A stretch of DNA of 56,346 bases, taken from positions 1-56,346 of the forward strand of contig NZ_WHYR01000022.1 of NCBI RefSeq assembly GCF_009428905.1, read 5' to 3'. This DNA comes from Desulfofundulus thermobenzoicus (GTDB taxonomy: Bacteria; Bacillota; Desulfotomaculia; Desulfotomaculales; Desulfovirgulaceae). Within the stretch, counting starts at the first letter, position 1, and every line of letters begins with the position of its first letter. Shown here in pieces: positions 45,558 through 53,450 of this stretch. The notes beneath the pieces were generated by a model. The model was given only the letters and a program-made list of their open reading frames with translations. It was not told the DNA's origin and ran no database searches. The translations under genes were made by a program, and so were the position numbers.

Positions 45558-46214
45558 TCAACTCTTCTGGCTGGCCGCCATAACTTCGGCTGCAAAGTCG
45601 TCCTGTCGCCTGGCCAGCCCTTCGCCCAGTTCATAGCGGACAAAACGGCGAACGGATATATTTTCACCTATTTTGGCGATTTTTTCGGTCAACAATTGCT
45701 GTACCGTAATATCGGGGTCTTTAATAAATGGCTGTTCCAAAAGACATACCTCTTTATAAAACTTCTCCAGCCGCCCCTCCACCATTTTTTGGATGATCTT
45801 TTCCGGCTTGCCTTCGTTCCGGGCCTGGGCAGTGAGCACTTCCCGTTCCCGGGCAATAACATCCTCCGGCACATCTTCCCGGCGCACGTACTCCGGACGA
45901 GAGGCCGCTATCTGCATGGCTATGTCCCGCACAAACAGGCGGAACTCATCGGTCTTGGCCACAAAGTCGGTTTCGCAGTTCACTTCCACCAGCACGCCAA
46001 TGCGTCCCCCGCCGTGGATATAGGCATCTACCACGCCTTCGGTGGTGATGCGTCCGGCTTTTTTGGCGGCAGCAGCCAAACCCTTTTCCCGTAAAAAATC
46101 CACCGCCTTTTCCATATCGCCGCCGGTCTCGGTCAGCGCCCTTTTGCAGTCCATCATTCCGGCTCCGGTACGTTCCCGCAGTTCTTTAACCATTGCCGCT
46201 GTTACTTCGGCCAT
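45558..46214 (-). CDS. tsf: Translation elongation factor Ts
   Basis: It is the nucleotide-exchange factor for EF-Tu. The 218-residue protein starts with the UBA-like domain ([20 protein letters not shown], then [20 protein letters not shown]) and has one short coiled-coil-type core ([27 protein letters not shown]-like [20 protein letters not shown]). The short length is typical of this clade and of Thermus-type EF-Ts. A promoter with a 250-base leader lies upstream. Confidence 0.96.
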   Translation of the reverse strand: MAEVTAAMVKELRERTGAGMMDCKRALTETGGDMEKAVDFLREKGLAAAAKKAGRITTEGVVDAYIHGGGRIGVLVEVNCETDFVAKTDEFRLFVRDIAMQIAASRPEYVRREDVPEDVIAREREVLTAQARNEGKPEKIIQKMVEGRLEKFYKEVCLLEQPFIKDPDITVQQLLTEKIAKIGENISVRRFVRYELGEGLARRQDDFAAEVMAASQKS

Positions 46215-46232
46215 ATGTATACCCCCTTAAGA

Positions 46233-46378
46233 TGGTCGTCGGTCTTCAGATATCGGACGTCGCATTAAGTAGACCGGCATTCACCGGTAAAAAACAGCTG
46301 CAAAATAACCCCGGCAAATCCATAACAATTTGACTTTAACGACAGCCCGGTGCCGGTGAGGGCCGGGCAAATTAAAAA
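46233..46378. repeat. Large imperfect palindrome B in the tsf leader
   Basis: The segment holds GTCGTCGGTCTTCAGA, then ATCGGACGT, then ATTAAGTAGACCGGCATTCA (46264-46283), and its mirror GTGAGGGCCGGGCAAATTAA about 80 bases later (46357-46376). The outer arms agree with element A at 32071-32183 (TTAA...GCCCGGC.CTCACCGG). It lies between the tsf promoter and the gene, so it would be transcribed as a long hairpin. Confidence 0.6.
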
Positions 46379-46470
46379 TTGTTCAAGCGATTTCCATTCC
46401 TTAATTAAAAGACAAACTGTTCCCATGCCGGAATTCCTCAACGATTCCTGCAATCCCAGACTTTTCTAAT

Positions 46471-46499
46471 ATAATATATCCACAATTACCGCTGGTCAA
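46471..46499 (-). promoter_or_regulatory. Putative promoter of tsf
   Basis: On the minus strand TTGACC (46494-46499) and TATTAT (46471-46476) are separated by 17 bases. They lie in the 370-base gap between rpsB and tsf, which has no gene. A leader of about 250 bases with palindrome B would precede tsf. Confidence 0.6.
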
Positions 46500-46584
46500 A
46501 CAGGAAAAGTTCCCCGTAATAGAAAAAAGCAGGGGTTACCCGTAAGGAATGGTTCTTGCGGGGCCCCCTACCCTTTTTCTCCGG

Positions 46585-47289
46585 TTATTCGGCCACAGCC
46601 AGCTGCTCTCCCTGCCTGCCTTCCAGGACGGCATCGGCAATCTTGCTGGTCAGCAGCCGCACCGCCCGGATGGCGTCATCGTTACCCGGAATAACATAAT
46701 CGATTTCATCGGGATCGCAGTTGGTATCCACGATGGCTACTATGGGAATGTGCAGTTTCCGGGCCTCGGCCACCGCAATGCGCTCCTTGCGAGGATCAAT
46801 TACAAATAGCGCTCCCGGCAGCTTGCGCATGTCCTTGATGCCCCCCAGAAACTTTTGCAGCCTTTCCTTTTCGTGCAAAAGCTCGGCAACTTCCTTTTTG
46901 GGCAGGACATCCATGGTGCCGCTGGCTTCCATGCGCTCCAGCTCGTGGAGGCGATCAATCCGCCGGCGAATGGTCTGGAAATTGGTAAGCATGCCACCCA
47001 GCCAGCGCTGGTTGACATAAAACATGTTACAGCGCTCCGCCTCTTCCTTTACCGACTCCTGCGCCTGCTTTTTGGTGCCCACAAAGAGGATGGTCCCCCC
47101 TTCAGCGACCAGGTTTTTAACGAAGTTGTAAGCTTCTTCCACCTTGCGAACGGTTTTCTGCAGGTCGATAATATAGATCCCGTTGCGGTCGGTGAAAATA
47201 TAGGGGGCCATTTTGGGGTTCCATCGCCGGGTCTGGTGCCCGAAGTGCACGCCGGCCTCCAGCAACTGCTTCATGGAAATAATCGCCAT
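46585..47289 (-). CDS. rpsB: 30S ribosomal protein S2
   Basis: The 234-residue protein has [80 protein letters not shown] and [43 protein letters not shown] at 47289 follows AAGGAGGTGG; the frame extends 17 codons further. A promoter-like sequence lies about 110 bases upstream. Confidence 0.98.
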   Translation of the reverse strand: MAIISMKQLLEAGVHFGHQTRRWNPKMAPYIFTDRNGIYIIDLQKTVRKVEEAYNFVKNLVAEGGTILFVGTKKQAQESVKEEAERCNMFYVNQRWLGGMLTNFQTIRRRIDRLHELERMEASGTMDVLPKKEVAELLHEKERLQKFLGGIKDMRKLPGALFVIDPRKERIAVAEARKLHIPIVAIVDTNCDPDEIDYVIPGNDDAIRAVRLLTSKIADAVLEGRQGEQLAVAE

Positions 47290-47743
47290 CCAAGCCACCT
47301 CCTTCCGGTTTTTTCCGCCGCCGCCCTCATCTTTCCACAAAGCCCGCGGGGGGCACCTTTGTAGAAATCAAGCGGCGTGTGTATTCACACCAGGATGTAT
47401 TCTAACACAAAACCACACCCGGTGCAAGGCGGGTACGGGGCCGGTACAAGGAAAAGTTTTACACACCGAAGCAGGGAAAAGGTTGTAAGCGTTGAATTAA
47501 TTTGCAGTTGACGGCATCTTTCCTTCGACAAAAGTTCACCCAACCGGGAAAGGCGCGGTCCAGCAATCACCAGAATATTACTTTACTCCTGGTGTTTCAG
47601 GTTTATTAATTGATACCACTGGTTTTACTAAGACCTGGTATGCCATTGAGTGCCGGGTCCAGAGCGAACGATAATGTGGAGCGCCGGTAACAGCGCCTGG
47701 TGAGATTTATTTCCGCCTTAAGCTACGGGGGTGTCATAAATTA
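47290..47743. other. Divergent intergenic region rpsB / histidine kinase
   Basis: Besides the rpsB promoter (47399-47427), this region contains CACCAG (47568-47573) and CTGGTG (47588-47593) as an inverted repeat, and TGAGTGCCGGG near 47649, a word shared with the arms of palindromes A and B. AGCGCCGGTAACAGCGCC lies near 47680. The histidine kinase promoter must lie here, but no clear -35/-10 pair was found for it. No gene is seen. Confidence 0.35.
47399..47427 (-). promoter_or_regulatory. Putative promoter of rpsB
   Basis: On the minus strand TTGCAC (47422-47427) and TAGAAT (47399-47404) are separated by exactly 17 bases, about 110 bases before the rpsB start. This is a good match to a housekeeping sigma-70-type promoter. 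Confidence 0.65.
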
Positions 47744-49444
47744 ATGTCGGCTAAAAACTGGCGTCTTTTACTGGTGGCCGTGCCGGTTGCCCTGATACTG
47801 CTCTATTTTGCCGTATACGAAAATTCGCTTTTTTTTAAACATCTGAATATGGAACCTTTCACCACCCGGCCGGAACTGGTCACCAAACTGGTTTTCTCCA
47901 TGGCCCTGCACAACGTAATGCTCCTTTTGCTGGCCGGTTTGTTGGGTTTCAGCATGTTCAAGTACTACCGCGTCCGCCAGGGGCAAAGGCTGGCCCAGGA
48001 GGAAATAATCAGGGAAATCCAGATGAAAGAATTCGTCACCAGCGTATTGAACAGCACCCCCCTGGCCATCATGACCGCGGATAACCATATGAAGATCAGC
48101 TTTGTCAACCGGGCCTGGGAAAGTTTGGTGGGATATACGGGAAATGAAGTGGAGGGGAAGGATCTATCCGAATTATTGGGGCTACTCCAGGCAAAGATGA
48201 TGGAAACCGGGACCACCGAAAGGAACCCTGGATTTCCCGTACCGGGCAAGCAGTTAAATATAACGGGGAAAAACGGTCAGTTAATCCACGTTACGCTGGA
48301 TACCACCCCCCTGATGCGGGGGGATACCAGGGAAGGAACCATTATCTACGTTATGGATATAAGCGCGGAAGTGAAATATGATAACTTGAAACAAACAGCC
48401 GCCACCATTCTGGAGCAGATGCTGGGCGGCGTAATCGCCGTGGATGCCTCGGGAAAGGTGACCATGTTCAACCGCAGCGCCGAGCAGATTACCGGTATAG
48501 AAGCCTCCCACGCCATCGGGCGTTCCCTGACCGATCTGTTCCCGAAGGTGGCCCCGGAAAAACTGGTACCCCTCCAGGCGTTGCAAAAAGGGGCACCGGT
48601 GGGTCCGGTGGAAGAACAATGGAACTTTCAGGGGAAAAACTATATCCTGCTCACCAGTGCCGATGTCTTACGGGAGAAAAACGGCCGGATCAGCGGGGCG
48701 GTCACCGTATTCCATGATATCACCCAGTTGCGCCATCAGCAGGATCTGGACCACAACCGGGAAAAGCTGGCTGTGGTGGGTCAGATGGCAGCAGGCATGG
48801 CCCATGAGTTGCGCAATCCCCTGACTTCGGTAAAGGGCTTCGCCCAACTCCTGGGTGAACGGCTGGCTGACGAAAAAAATAAAGAATACCTGAATATCAT
48901 CATCCGGGAAATAGACCGCACCAATGAAATCATCCGGGATTTTCTCCTGCTGGCCCGTCCCCGATCCCCCCGGGGAGAACTGGTGGATTTGAACCAGCTA
49001 CTCAATGATCTGCTGCCTCTAATTGAAAGCCAGTGCCTGCTCACGGAAGTGGATCTGGTCCGGTGCCAGGACCCGGCTCTGCCGGTCATTCCGGGGGAAC
49101 CGGACCAGCTCAAACAGGTGCTGCTCAATTTGATCCATAACGCCCTGCAGGCCATGGAAGGACGGGAAAAGAAAACCCTCACCCTGGCCACCCACTACCT
49201 GCCGGACAGCGGGGAAATCAAAGTGGTGGTACGGGATACGGGCACCGGCATGAGTCCGGAGGTGCTAAAACGCCTGGGGACACCTTTTTTTACCACCAAA
49301 GACGCCGGCACCGGTCTGGGACTTACCGTATCCTACCGCATTATCGAAAACCATGGCGGCCGCGTGGAAGTGGAAAGCCATGCCGGCGCCGGCAGCGAAT
49401 TCAGGCTTTATCTACCTGTGCCACCCTCCGGGCAAAAGCACTGA
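47744..49444 (+). CDS. Membrane PAS-domain sensor histidine kinase (orphan)
   Basis: The 566-residue kinase has two N-terminal transmembrane helices (LLLVAVPVALILLYFAVY; LHNVMLLLLAGLLGFSMF) with a short extracytoplasmic loop. Two PAS domains follow (about 95-205, FVTSVLNSTPLAIMTADNHM; about 215-330, GGVIAVDASGKVTMFNRSAE). The HisKA domain has the phospho-acceptor His in GMAHELRNPLTSVKGFAQLL (about 354), and the ATPase domain carries N-box NLIHNALQAME, VRDTGTGMSPEVLKRLGTPF and TGLGLTVSYRIIENHGGRVE. No response regulator is adjacent, as is common for sporulation phosphorelay kinases that feed Spo0F/Spo0A; that role is inferred. Its last 44 bases overlap the convergent gene at 49401. Confidence 0.93.
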   Translation: MSAKNWRLLLVAVPVALILLYFAVYENSLFFKHLNMEPFTTRPELVTKLVFSMALHNVMLLLLAGLLGFSMFKYYRVRQGQRLAQEEIIREIQMKEFVTSVLNSTPLAIMTADNHMKISFVNRAWESLVGYTGNEVEGKDLSELLGLLQAKMMETGTTERNPGFPVPGKQLNITGKNGQLIHVTLDTTPLMRGDTREGTIIYVMDISAEVKYDNLKQTAATILEQMLGGVIAVDASGKVTMFNRSAEQITGIEASHAIGRSLTDLFPKVAPEKLVPLQALQKGAPVGPVEEQWNFQGKNYILLTSADVLREKNGRISGAVTVFHDITQLRHQQDLDHNREKLAVVGQMAAGMAHELRNPLTSVKGFAQLLGERLADEKNKEYLNIIIREIDRTNEIIRDFLLLARPRSPRGELVDLNQLLNDLLPLIESQCLLTEVDLVRCQDPALPVIPGEPDQLKQVLLNLIHNALQAMEGREKKTLTLATHYLPDSGEIKVVVRDTGTGMSPEVLKRLGTPFFTTKDAGTGLGLTVSYRIIENHGGRVEVESHAGAGSEFRLYLPVPPSGQKH

Positions 49445-51536
49445 GCCAGGCCAGGGGATCACCGTCTACGCCGAGGGTGTGCCATTGCAGACACACAGGG
49501 TCATAACCCAGATCCGACAGCAAATTCCGGAAGCGCTTTAACTGTCCCTTTACCCGGGCCGCACCGCCGGCGTGACGGCATTGCTCATCTCCACAGGTAA
49601 TCACCGCCACCCCCCGGGCTCCCCCTTCCAGAGCCCTGAGCAACCAGACCGGATCCAGCGCTCCGGCCGTGGGCAGGGTAATCACCTTTGCCCGGCCCAT
49701 GCCGGAAGCCAGGGATGTAAAGCCGGGAGGCAGTCCCAGAAAGTGTGCCCGCTGGCAGACAAAGACGGCCAGGGGAGGATCGGCGGCTCCTGCGGGGGAC
49801 TCCATCCCGGAAGCCGCGGGCCCGTGGCAGTCCGCCACGTTACCGGCATCCGGTCCGCCGGAAACACGGCCTGGAACGTTTCCCGGAGCATCCCCTGCGG
49901 CAGCGACACCAGCCAGAAGGGCGTTTACCTTTTCCGCCGGTAAGCCGGTGATTTCAATGGCCCCCGCCGGGCAGGCGGTGGCACAGATGCCGCATCCCTG
50001 GCAGGCGTCGGCCCCGATGCTGGCCCGCCCCTCCACCACCGGTACGCCGTAGGGGCATACCCGGCGGCAGGTCAAACAGGCCACACAGCGCTCCGTATTC
50101 ACCACGGCCCCCAGGCCGCAGCGCAGACAGCGTTCCGCCTCCCGCAAAGCCCTGGTTTGGGTAAAACCCGATTCCACGGGTACAAATGAACTGCGCCTTT
50201 CCTCCACCGGCAGTACCGGCACCTCCTGCCGGGGCAGGGATGGTAGCTGCGGCCTGATCCATTGGGGCAAATCGGGAATTACCGGCGGCCGGGTGGCGGA
50301 AATCCTTTCCCCCTCCAGATAGGCACAGACAGCGGCGGCCGCCCGGTGGCCGCTGGCCACGGCATTCACGGCCGGGCCGGGACCGGTGGCCACTTCGCCG
50401 CAGGCAAATATACCGGGCTCACTGGTGGTCATCCTGTCACCATCCACCAGGAGCTGTCCCCGCTCATTTACCGCCACCGCGCTGCCGTCGAGACAGGTCA
50501 AATCGGCACACTGTCCGATGGCCTGAATGATCATCTCACCGGGCACCACCGCCGTCCTGGACTCGTCAAAACGGGGATTGAAACGACCCTTTTCATCAAA
50601 AACCGAAACCACCCCTTTGACGGCCAGGCCCTGAATCCGGTCCCCTTCCAGCAAAACCCGCACCGGCCCCCATCCCGGCCACAGTTCCACCCCCTCCTCC
50701 AGGGCCTCCTGGATTTCCCAGCTATGGGCGGGCATGATTTCCCGGAATTCCAGGCAAACCACCCGTACTTCCCTTGCCCCCAGGCGCAGGGCCACCCTGG
50801 CCACATCCATGGCCACATCCCCGCCACCGATGACAATTACCCGGCGGGCCACAGCATGGGGACGCCCCAGGTTGGCTCCCTGCAGAAAAGGCAGGGCCGG
50901 CAGAACCCCCTGCGGATGTTCAAAACCGGGCAGGTTCAGGCACCGGCTGGAGGATAAACCCACCGCCAGGATCACCGCATCGAATTTTTCTTTGAGTTCG
51001 GATAAACCCAGATCCTTTCCTATTTCTACTCCCGTACGTATTTCCACCCCGGCGGCCTTGATCCGGGCCACATCCTGCCTGACCACATGTCTGGGTAAAC
51101 GATAAGTGGGCAGGGAGGCATATAAGTGCCCCCCCGCTTCCGGCCAGCGTTCAAAAACCGTTACCAGATAGCCGCGCGTGGCCAGATCATAAGCGGCGGT
51201 CAAGCCCGCCGGCCCCGCCCCCACAACGGCCACCTTGTGGGAAACACCGCTGTGCCCGGACGGGGATGGCCGGGAAAACCCGTTTCTCCCACCGGCTTTC
51301 TCCAGAGCGAACCGCTTCAGCGCCCGCACCGCCAGAGGTTCCTCCACCTGCCCCCGGCGGCAGCGTTCTTCACAGGGATGGGGACAAACCCAGGCGCATA
51401 CGGCAGCAAAGGGATTGGTAGCCCGGATCAGGCGCTCCGCCTCCCGGTAATCTCCCCGGGCTATGGCAGCCAGGTAACCACGGACATCCGTATAAACGGG
51501 GCAGGCAGCCGTACATGGCGGCAAAAGCAAACTCAT
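49401..51536 (-). CDS. GltD-type FAD oxidoreductase fused to ferredoxin and MvhD-like domains
   Basis: The 711-residue protein starts with an Fe-S N-terminal domain of the GltD/DPYD type (Cys 8, 12, 47, 51, 55, 59). An FAD fold (VAVVGAGPAGLTAAYDLATR, about 102) and an NAD(P) fold (VIVIGGGDVAMDVARVALRL, about 237) follow, then GIFACGEVATGPGPAVNAVA (about 380). A CLRCG site and two [4Fe-4S] clusters (CVACLTCRRVCPYG and CQGCGICATACPAG, about 480-540) come next, then an Ala/Gly/Pro-rich linker and an MvhD-like domain (about 589-711, VWLLRALEGGARGVAVITCG, then DEQCRH). In MvhD two further Cys are conserved; here the corresponding positions read CQRA and PTAGA. It probably moves electrons between NAD(P)H and ferredoxin or heterodisulfide-type partners. 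Confidence 0.88.
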   Translation of the reverse strand: MSLLLPPCTAACPVYTDVRGYLAAIARGDYREAERLIRATNPFAAVCAWVCPHPCEERCRRGQVEEPLAVRALKRFALEKAGGRNGFSRPSPSGHSGVSHKVAVVGAGPAGLTAAYDLATRGYLVTVFERWPEAGGHLYASLPTYRLPRHVVRQDVARIKAAGVEIRTGVEIGKDLGLSELKEKFDAVILAVGLSSSRCLNLPGFEHPQGVLPALPFLQGANLGRPHAVARRVIVIGGGDVAMDVARVALRLGAREVRVVCLEFREIMPAHSWEIQEALEEGVELWPGWGPVRVLLEGDRIQGLAVKGVVSVFDEKGRFNPRFDESRTAVVPGEMIIQAIGQCADLTCLDGSAVAVNERGQLLVDGDRMTTSEPGIFACGEVATGPGPAVNAVASGHRAAAAVCAYLEGERISATRPPVIPDLPQWIRPQLPSLPRQEVPVLPVEERRSSFVPVESGFTQTRALREAERCLRCGLGAVVNTERCVACLTCRRVCPYGVPVVEGRASIGADACQGCGICATACPAGAIEITGLPAEKVNALLAGVAAAGDAPGNVPGRVSGGPDAGNVADCHGPAASGMESPAGAADPPLAVFVCQRAHFLGLPPGFTSLASGMGRAKVITLPTAGALDPVWLLRALEGGARGVAVITCGDEQCRHAGGAARVKGQLKRFRNLLSDLGYDPVCLQWHTLGVDGDPLAWLSAFARRVAQVDKA

Positions 51537-51710
51537 TTGTCCATATTCCCCCTTTAACAGATGAAAATAAATTTTCCCCTCTTCAGTTTCATTAAAACAA
51601 AAAATAGTCTTACTTTAGTCCTTCCTGTCTTATTTCGCCTTAGCCGTTTGTAATTCCTGCAGGGGGATGGAAATAAGTCTTCTTGCAGGAAATAACTTTT
51701 TTAATATCGA

Positions 51711-51860
51711 ATGGACGGCCACAAGCCATTTTGTGAAACTTTCGCCTTTGCCACGGCGGTGCTCAGCGGAAAAAAACTGCTTTTAGGAGCCGAAGCCTAC
51801 CCGCGGGCCAAACGCCGTAGTATAACAATATTACAAAGGCATAATACCGGCAGGCTTTAA
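51711..51860 (+). CDS. Mini-ORF 1, possible small peptide
   Basis: The 49-codon frame reads MDGHKPFCETFAFATAVLSG and then KKLLLGAEAYPRAKRRSITI near the end. There is no obvious ribosome binding site before ATG 51711. The core FATAVLSGKKLLLGAE can be aligned without gaps to FAVAFPLKKRLLLSGK of the next mini-ORF, and the DNA upstream of both also matches (CACAA, CATTTT, GCCTTT in order). This may be a decayed or very small gene; the family is not recognised. Confidence 0.25.
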   Translation: MDGHKPFCETFAFATAVLSGKKLLLGAEAYPRAKRRSITILQRHNTGRL

Positions 51861-51893
51861 ACAATTATGTTCTTTCGCAAGGGGGTTCCTGCC

Positions 51894-52016
51894 ATGTCCC
51901 GCAACACAAACAGACATTTTCTTCCGCCTTTTGCAGTGGCATTCCCGCTGAAAAAAAGATTGCTCCTCAGTGGTAAGAACATCATGGTGACAATTATTCC
52001 CACCAGGGTATTGTGA
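51894..52016 (+). CDS. Mini-ORF 2, possible small peptide
   Basis: The 40-codon frame reads MSRNTNRHFLPPFAVAFPLK and then KRLLLSGKNIMVTIIPTRVL. ATG 51894 has AAGGGGG 9 bases upstream; an in-frame ATG at 51867 would give 49 residues. The stop codon TGA lies inside the CRP-type palindrome. It is similar to mini-ORF 1, which suggests a tandem duplication. The peptide is basic and partly hydrophobic. Confidence 0.3.
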   Translation: MSRNTNRHFLPPFAVAFPLKKRLLLSGKNIMVTIIPTRVL

Positions 52017-52028
52017 TGTCAGTCACAA
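52011..52028. promoter_or_regulatory. Perfect CRP/FNR-superfamily operator-like palindrome
   Basis: TTGTGATGTCAGTCACAA matches TGTGA-N6-TCACA exactly. Its centre lies about 62 bases before the transcription start expected from the promoter at 52047-52075, the classic position of a class I activator site. The binding protein is not in the window; CRP-family regulators in anaerobic Firmicutes sense varied signals, so the effector is unknown. Confidence 0.65.
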
Positions 52029-52046
52029 ATTTTATGGCAGAACCTC

Positions 52047-52075
52047 TTGCACTACAGGAAAGATTGTGATAATAT
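52047..52075 (+). promoter_or_regulatory. Putative promoter of the small peptide-tauE unit
   Basis: TTGCAC (52047-52052) and TAATAT (52070-52075) are 17 bases apart. The start of transcription is expected near 52082, about 195 bases before the first gene. Confidence 0.6.
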
Positions 52076-52090
52076 ACCACTAGTAAAGTA

Positions 52091-52106
52091 TGTGCTTGTT
52101 ATCACA
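52091..52106. promoter_or_regulatory. Second CRP-like site downstream of the promoter
   Basis: TGTGCTTGTTATCACA differs from TGTGA-N6-TCACA by one base. It is centred about 16 bases after the expected transcription start, where binding would hinder transcription. The pair of sites suggests concentration-dependent activation and repression, which is inference. Confidence 0.4.
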
Positions 52107-52277
52107 TGCACGTGTTTTCCTCTACGGGAGGTGGTGGGGCGTATTGCGAAGCTACCTTGTATCAATAAATGCCGGGCTACCTAATACCGGGACCAGCTTA
52201 ATTTAAGGAGTTGCCCATGGGAACATTGGTTCCCTCCATAAAGCATGAAAATCTATTTTCATAGGGAGGGAAAGGGT

Positions 52278-52427
52278 ATGTTCGAAGGCAGCAATGATTA
52301 CCTGCTTGCTCTCTACTGCACCCATCCCTATCTGTTTGCTCTCCTGACCATACTGTTGTCCACGGCAGTGGGCATCGCCCTGGAAACACTGACCATCTTT
52401 CCCGCTCGCAAAGAAGGTCAGGAGTAG
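52278..52427 (+). CDS. 49-residue single-pass membrane peptide
   Basis: It reads MFEGSNDYLLALYCTHPYLF followed by the hydrophobic ALLTILLSTAVGIALETLTI and a charged tail (FPARKEGQE). ATG at 52278 follows GGGAGGGAAAGGG; an upstream ATG at 52245 has no such site. It has one transmembrane helix and one Cys. It precedes the TauE/SafE permease by 36 bases and is probably cotranscribed with it; it may be an accessory subunit. No family is recognised. Confidence 0.65.
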   Translation: MFEGSNDYLLALYCTHPYLFALLTILLSTAVGIALETLTIFPARKEGQE

Positions 52428-52463
52428 CTACACCAACAACCATTTTCGAAGGGGGGAACTCAA

Positions 52464-53447
52464 GTGCTGTATCTGCCCCTGGCTGATGTGTTTGTTAACT
52501 TTCACGCCCTGTTCCTGCTGGGAACGGGCATTGGCCTGCTCTGGGGAAGCCTCGGCCGGGCCGCCCAGATGTTGACGGTGCCGGCACTCACCCTGTTCGG
52601 CTTCCCCAGCACCTTCGCCGTCAGCACCACCCTTACCTCGGCTTTCGGTCGCTCTGCCGCCGTGCTTTTTGATTCCACTCCCCTCACGTACGCTCACCGC
52701 AGGCTCGGTTTGGCCCTGGGTCTGTTTGCCCTGGTGGGGGCGGCAGCCGGTTCGCTGTCTCTAATGGGCCTGGCCCGCCTGAACCTGGCCATTCCTGTTC
52801 TATATACAGCCTATGGCCTGCTCTTCCTGGGTATCTTCATTTTTTACTGGCCACTACGTCCGCGGAGATGGTATGGCACCCGCTTTCCGTCCCCTTCCTG
52901 GCCATTTGGCGGGCGCCCGGGGTTTGACAGCGAACACTTTATTGACTTTGTCTCACTGGGAGATATCCTGCGGGTCGGGTTGTGCAGCGGATTTATTTGC
53001 GGGTTTTTGGGCCTGGGGGCCGGGTTGGCGGGAAACATCCTTTTAACCCGTTACCTGGGTGCCCCCCGCCTGGTGGCGCTGGCCACGGATCGCCTTATGT
53101 GGATGTTTGCAGCAGGGTCCTCGGTGCTTACCTTCAGTTTGGCCGGGCGGACAGAAATTGTAGCAGTGTTACTATTGATGGCCGGCACAATTCTCGGTCA
53201 GCGCACTGGGCAACTTCTTCCGGCCGCAATAAATTTCCTCTTCCAGCGCCGTTTAACGGCCATTATGTGCCTCCTGACCATAATAGCCCTGACAATCAGA
53301 GGATTGGGTGAATACAGTCCGGGCGCCTTATTTTTTCTGGGTGCCCTTATGCTGGCCTGCACGTGCGTGGTTCTCGGCTCCTATTGGAACCACCTGCGGG
53401 AACGGTTGGGGACCAGACCGGTAAAGCCGCGGCCCCAGCAACGTTAG
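52464..53447 (+). CDS. TauE/SafE-family permease (copy 1)
   Basis: The 327-residue membrane protein has about eight transmembrane helices in two halves, each with the Gly-rich family motif (GIGLLWGSLGRAAQMLTVPA near 22; LCSGFICGFLGLGAGLAGNI near 175). The family exports sulfite, sulfoacetate or similar anions, or takes up sulfonates. A loop of about 45 residues (RPRRWYGTRFPSPSWPFGG onward) separates the halves. It ends 3 bases before the convergent gene at 53451. Control by a CRP-type site is suggested by the upstream region. Confidence 0.87.
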   Translation: MLYLPLADVFVNFHALFLLGTGIGLLWGSLGRAAQMLTVPALTLFGFPSTFAVSTTLTSAFGRSAAVLFDSTPLTYAHRRLGLALGLFALVGAAAGSLSLMGLARLNLAIPVLYTAYGLLFLGIFIFYWPLRPRRWYGTRFPSPSWPFGGRPGFDSEHFIDFVSLGDILRVGLCSGFICGFLGLGAGLAGNILLTRYLGAPRLVALATDRLMWMFAAGSSVLTFSLAGRTEIVAVLLLMAGTILGQRTGQLLPAAINFLFQRRLTAIMCLLTIIALTIRGLGEYSPGALFFLGALMLACTCVVLGSYWNHLRERLGTRPVKPRPQQR

Positions 53448-53450
53448 CCT

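Larger units (their letters stand above)
51537..52277. other. 740-bp intergenic region with regulatory and mini-ORF signals
   Basis: This unusually long gap contains TTCCTGCA (51654-51661) mirrored by TGCAGGAA (51684-51691) with a T-tract behind it, two related mini-ORFs (51711-51860 and 51894-52016), a perfect CRP-type palindrome (52011-52028), a promoter (52047-52075), and a second CRP-like site (52091-52106). ACGGCG near 51757 and CGCCGT near 51822 could close a stem around further short stems. No known riboswitch class was recognised. Confidence 0.45.

Noticed and set aside
46265..46453. 62-codon minus frame in the tsf leader
   Set aside because: It lies within palindrome B and has no ribosome binding site.
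51740..51835. Possible riboswitch with a closing ACGGCG/CGCCGT stem
   Set aside because: The core bases do not match any riboswitch class I know, and the stretch is also covered by a mini-ORF; only a covariance search could support it.
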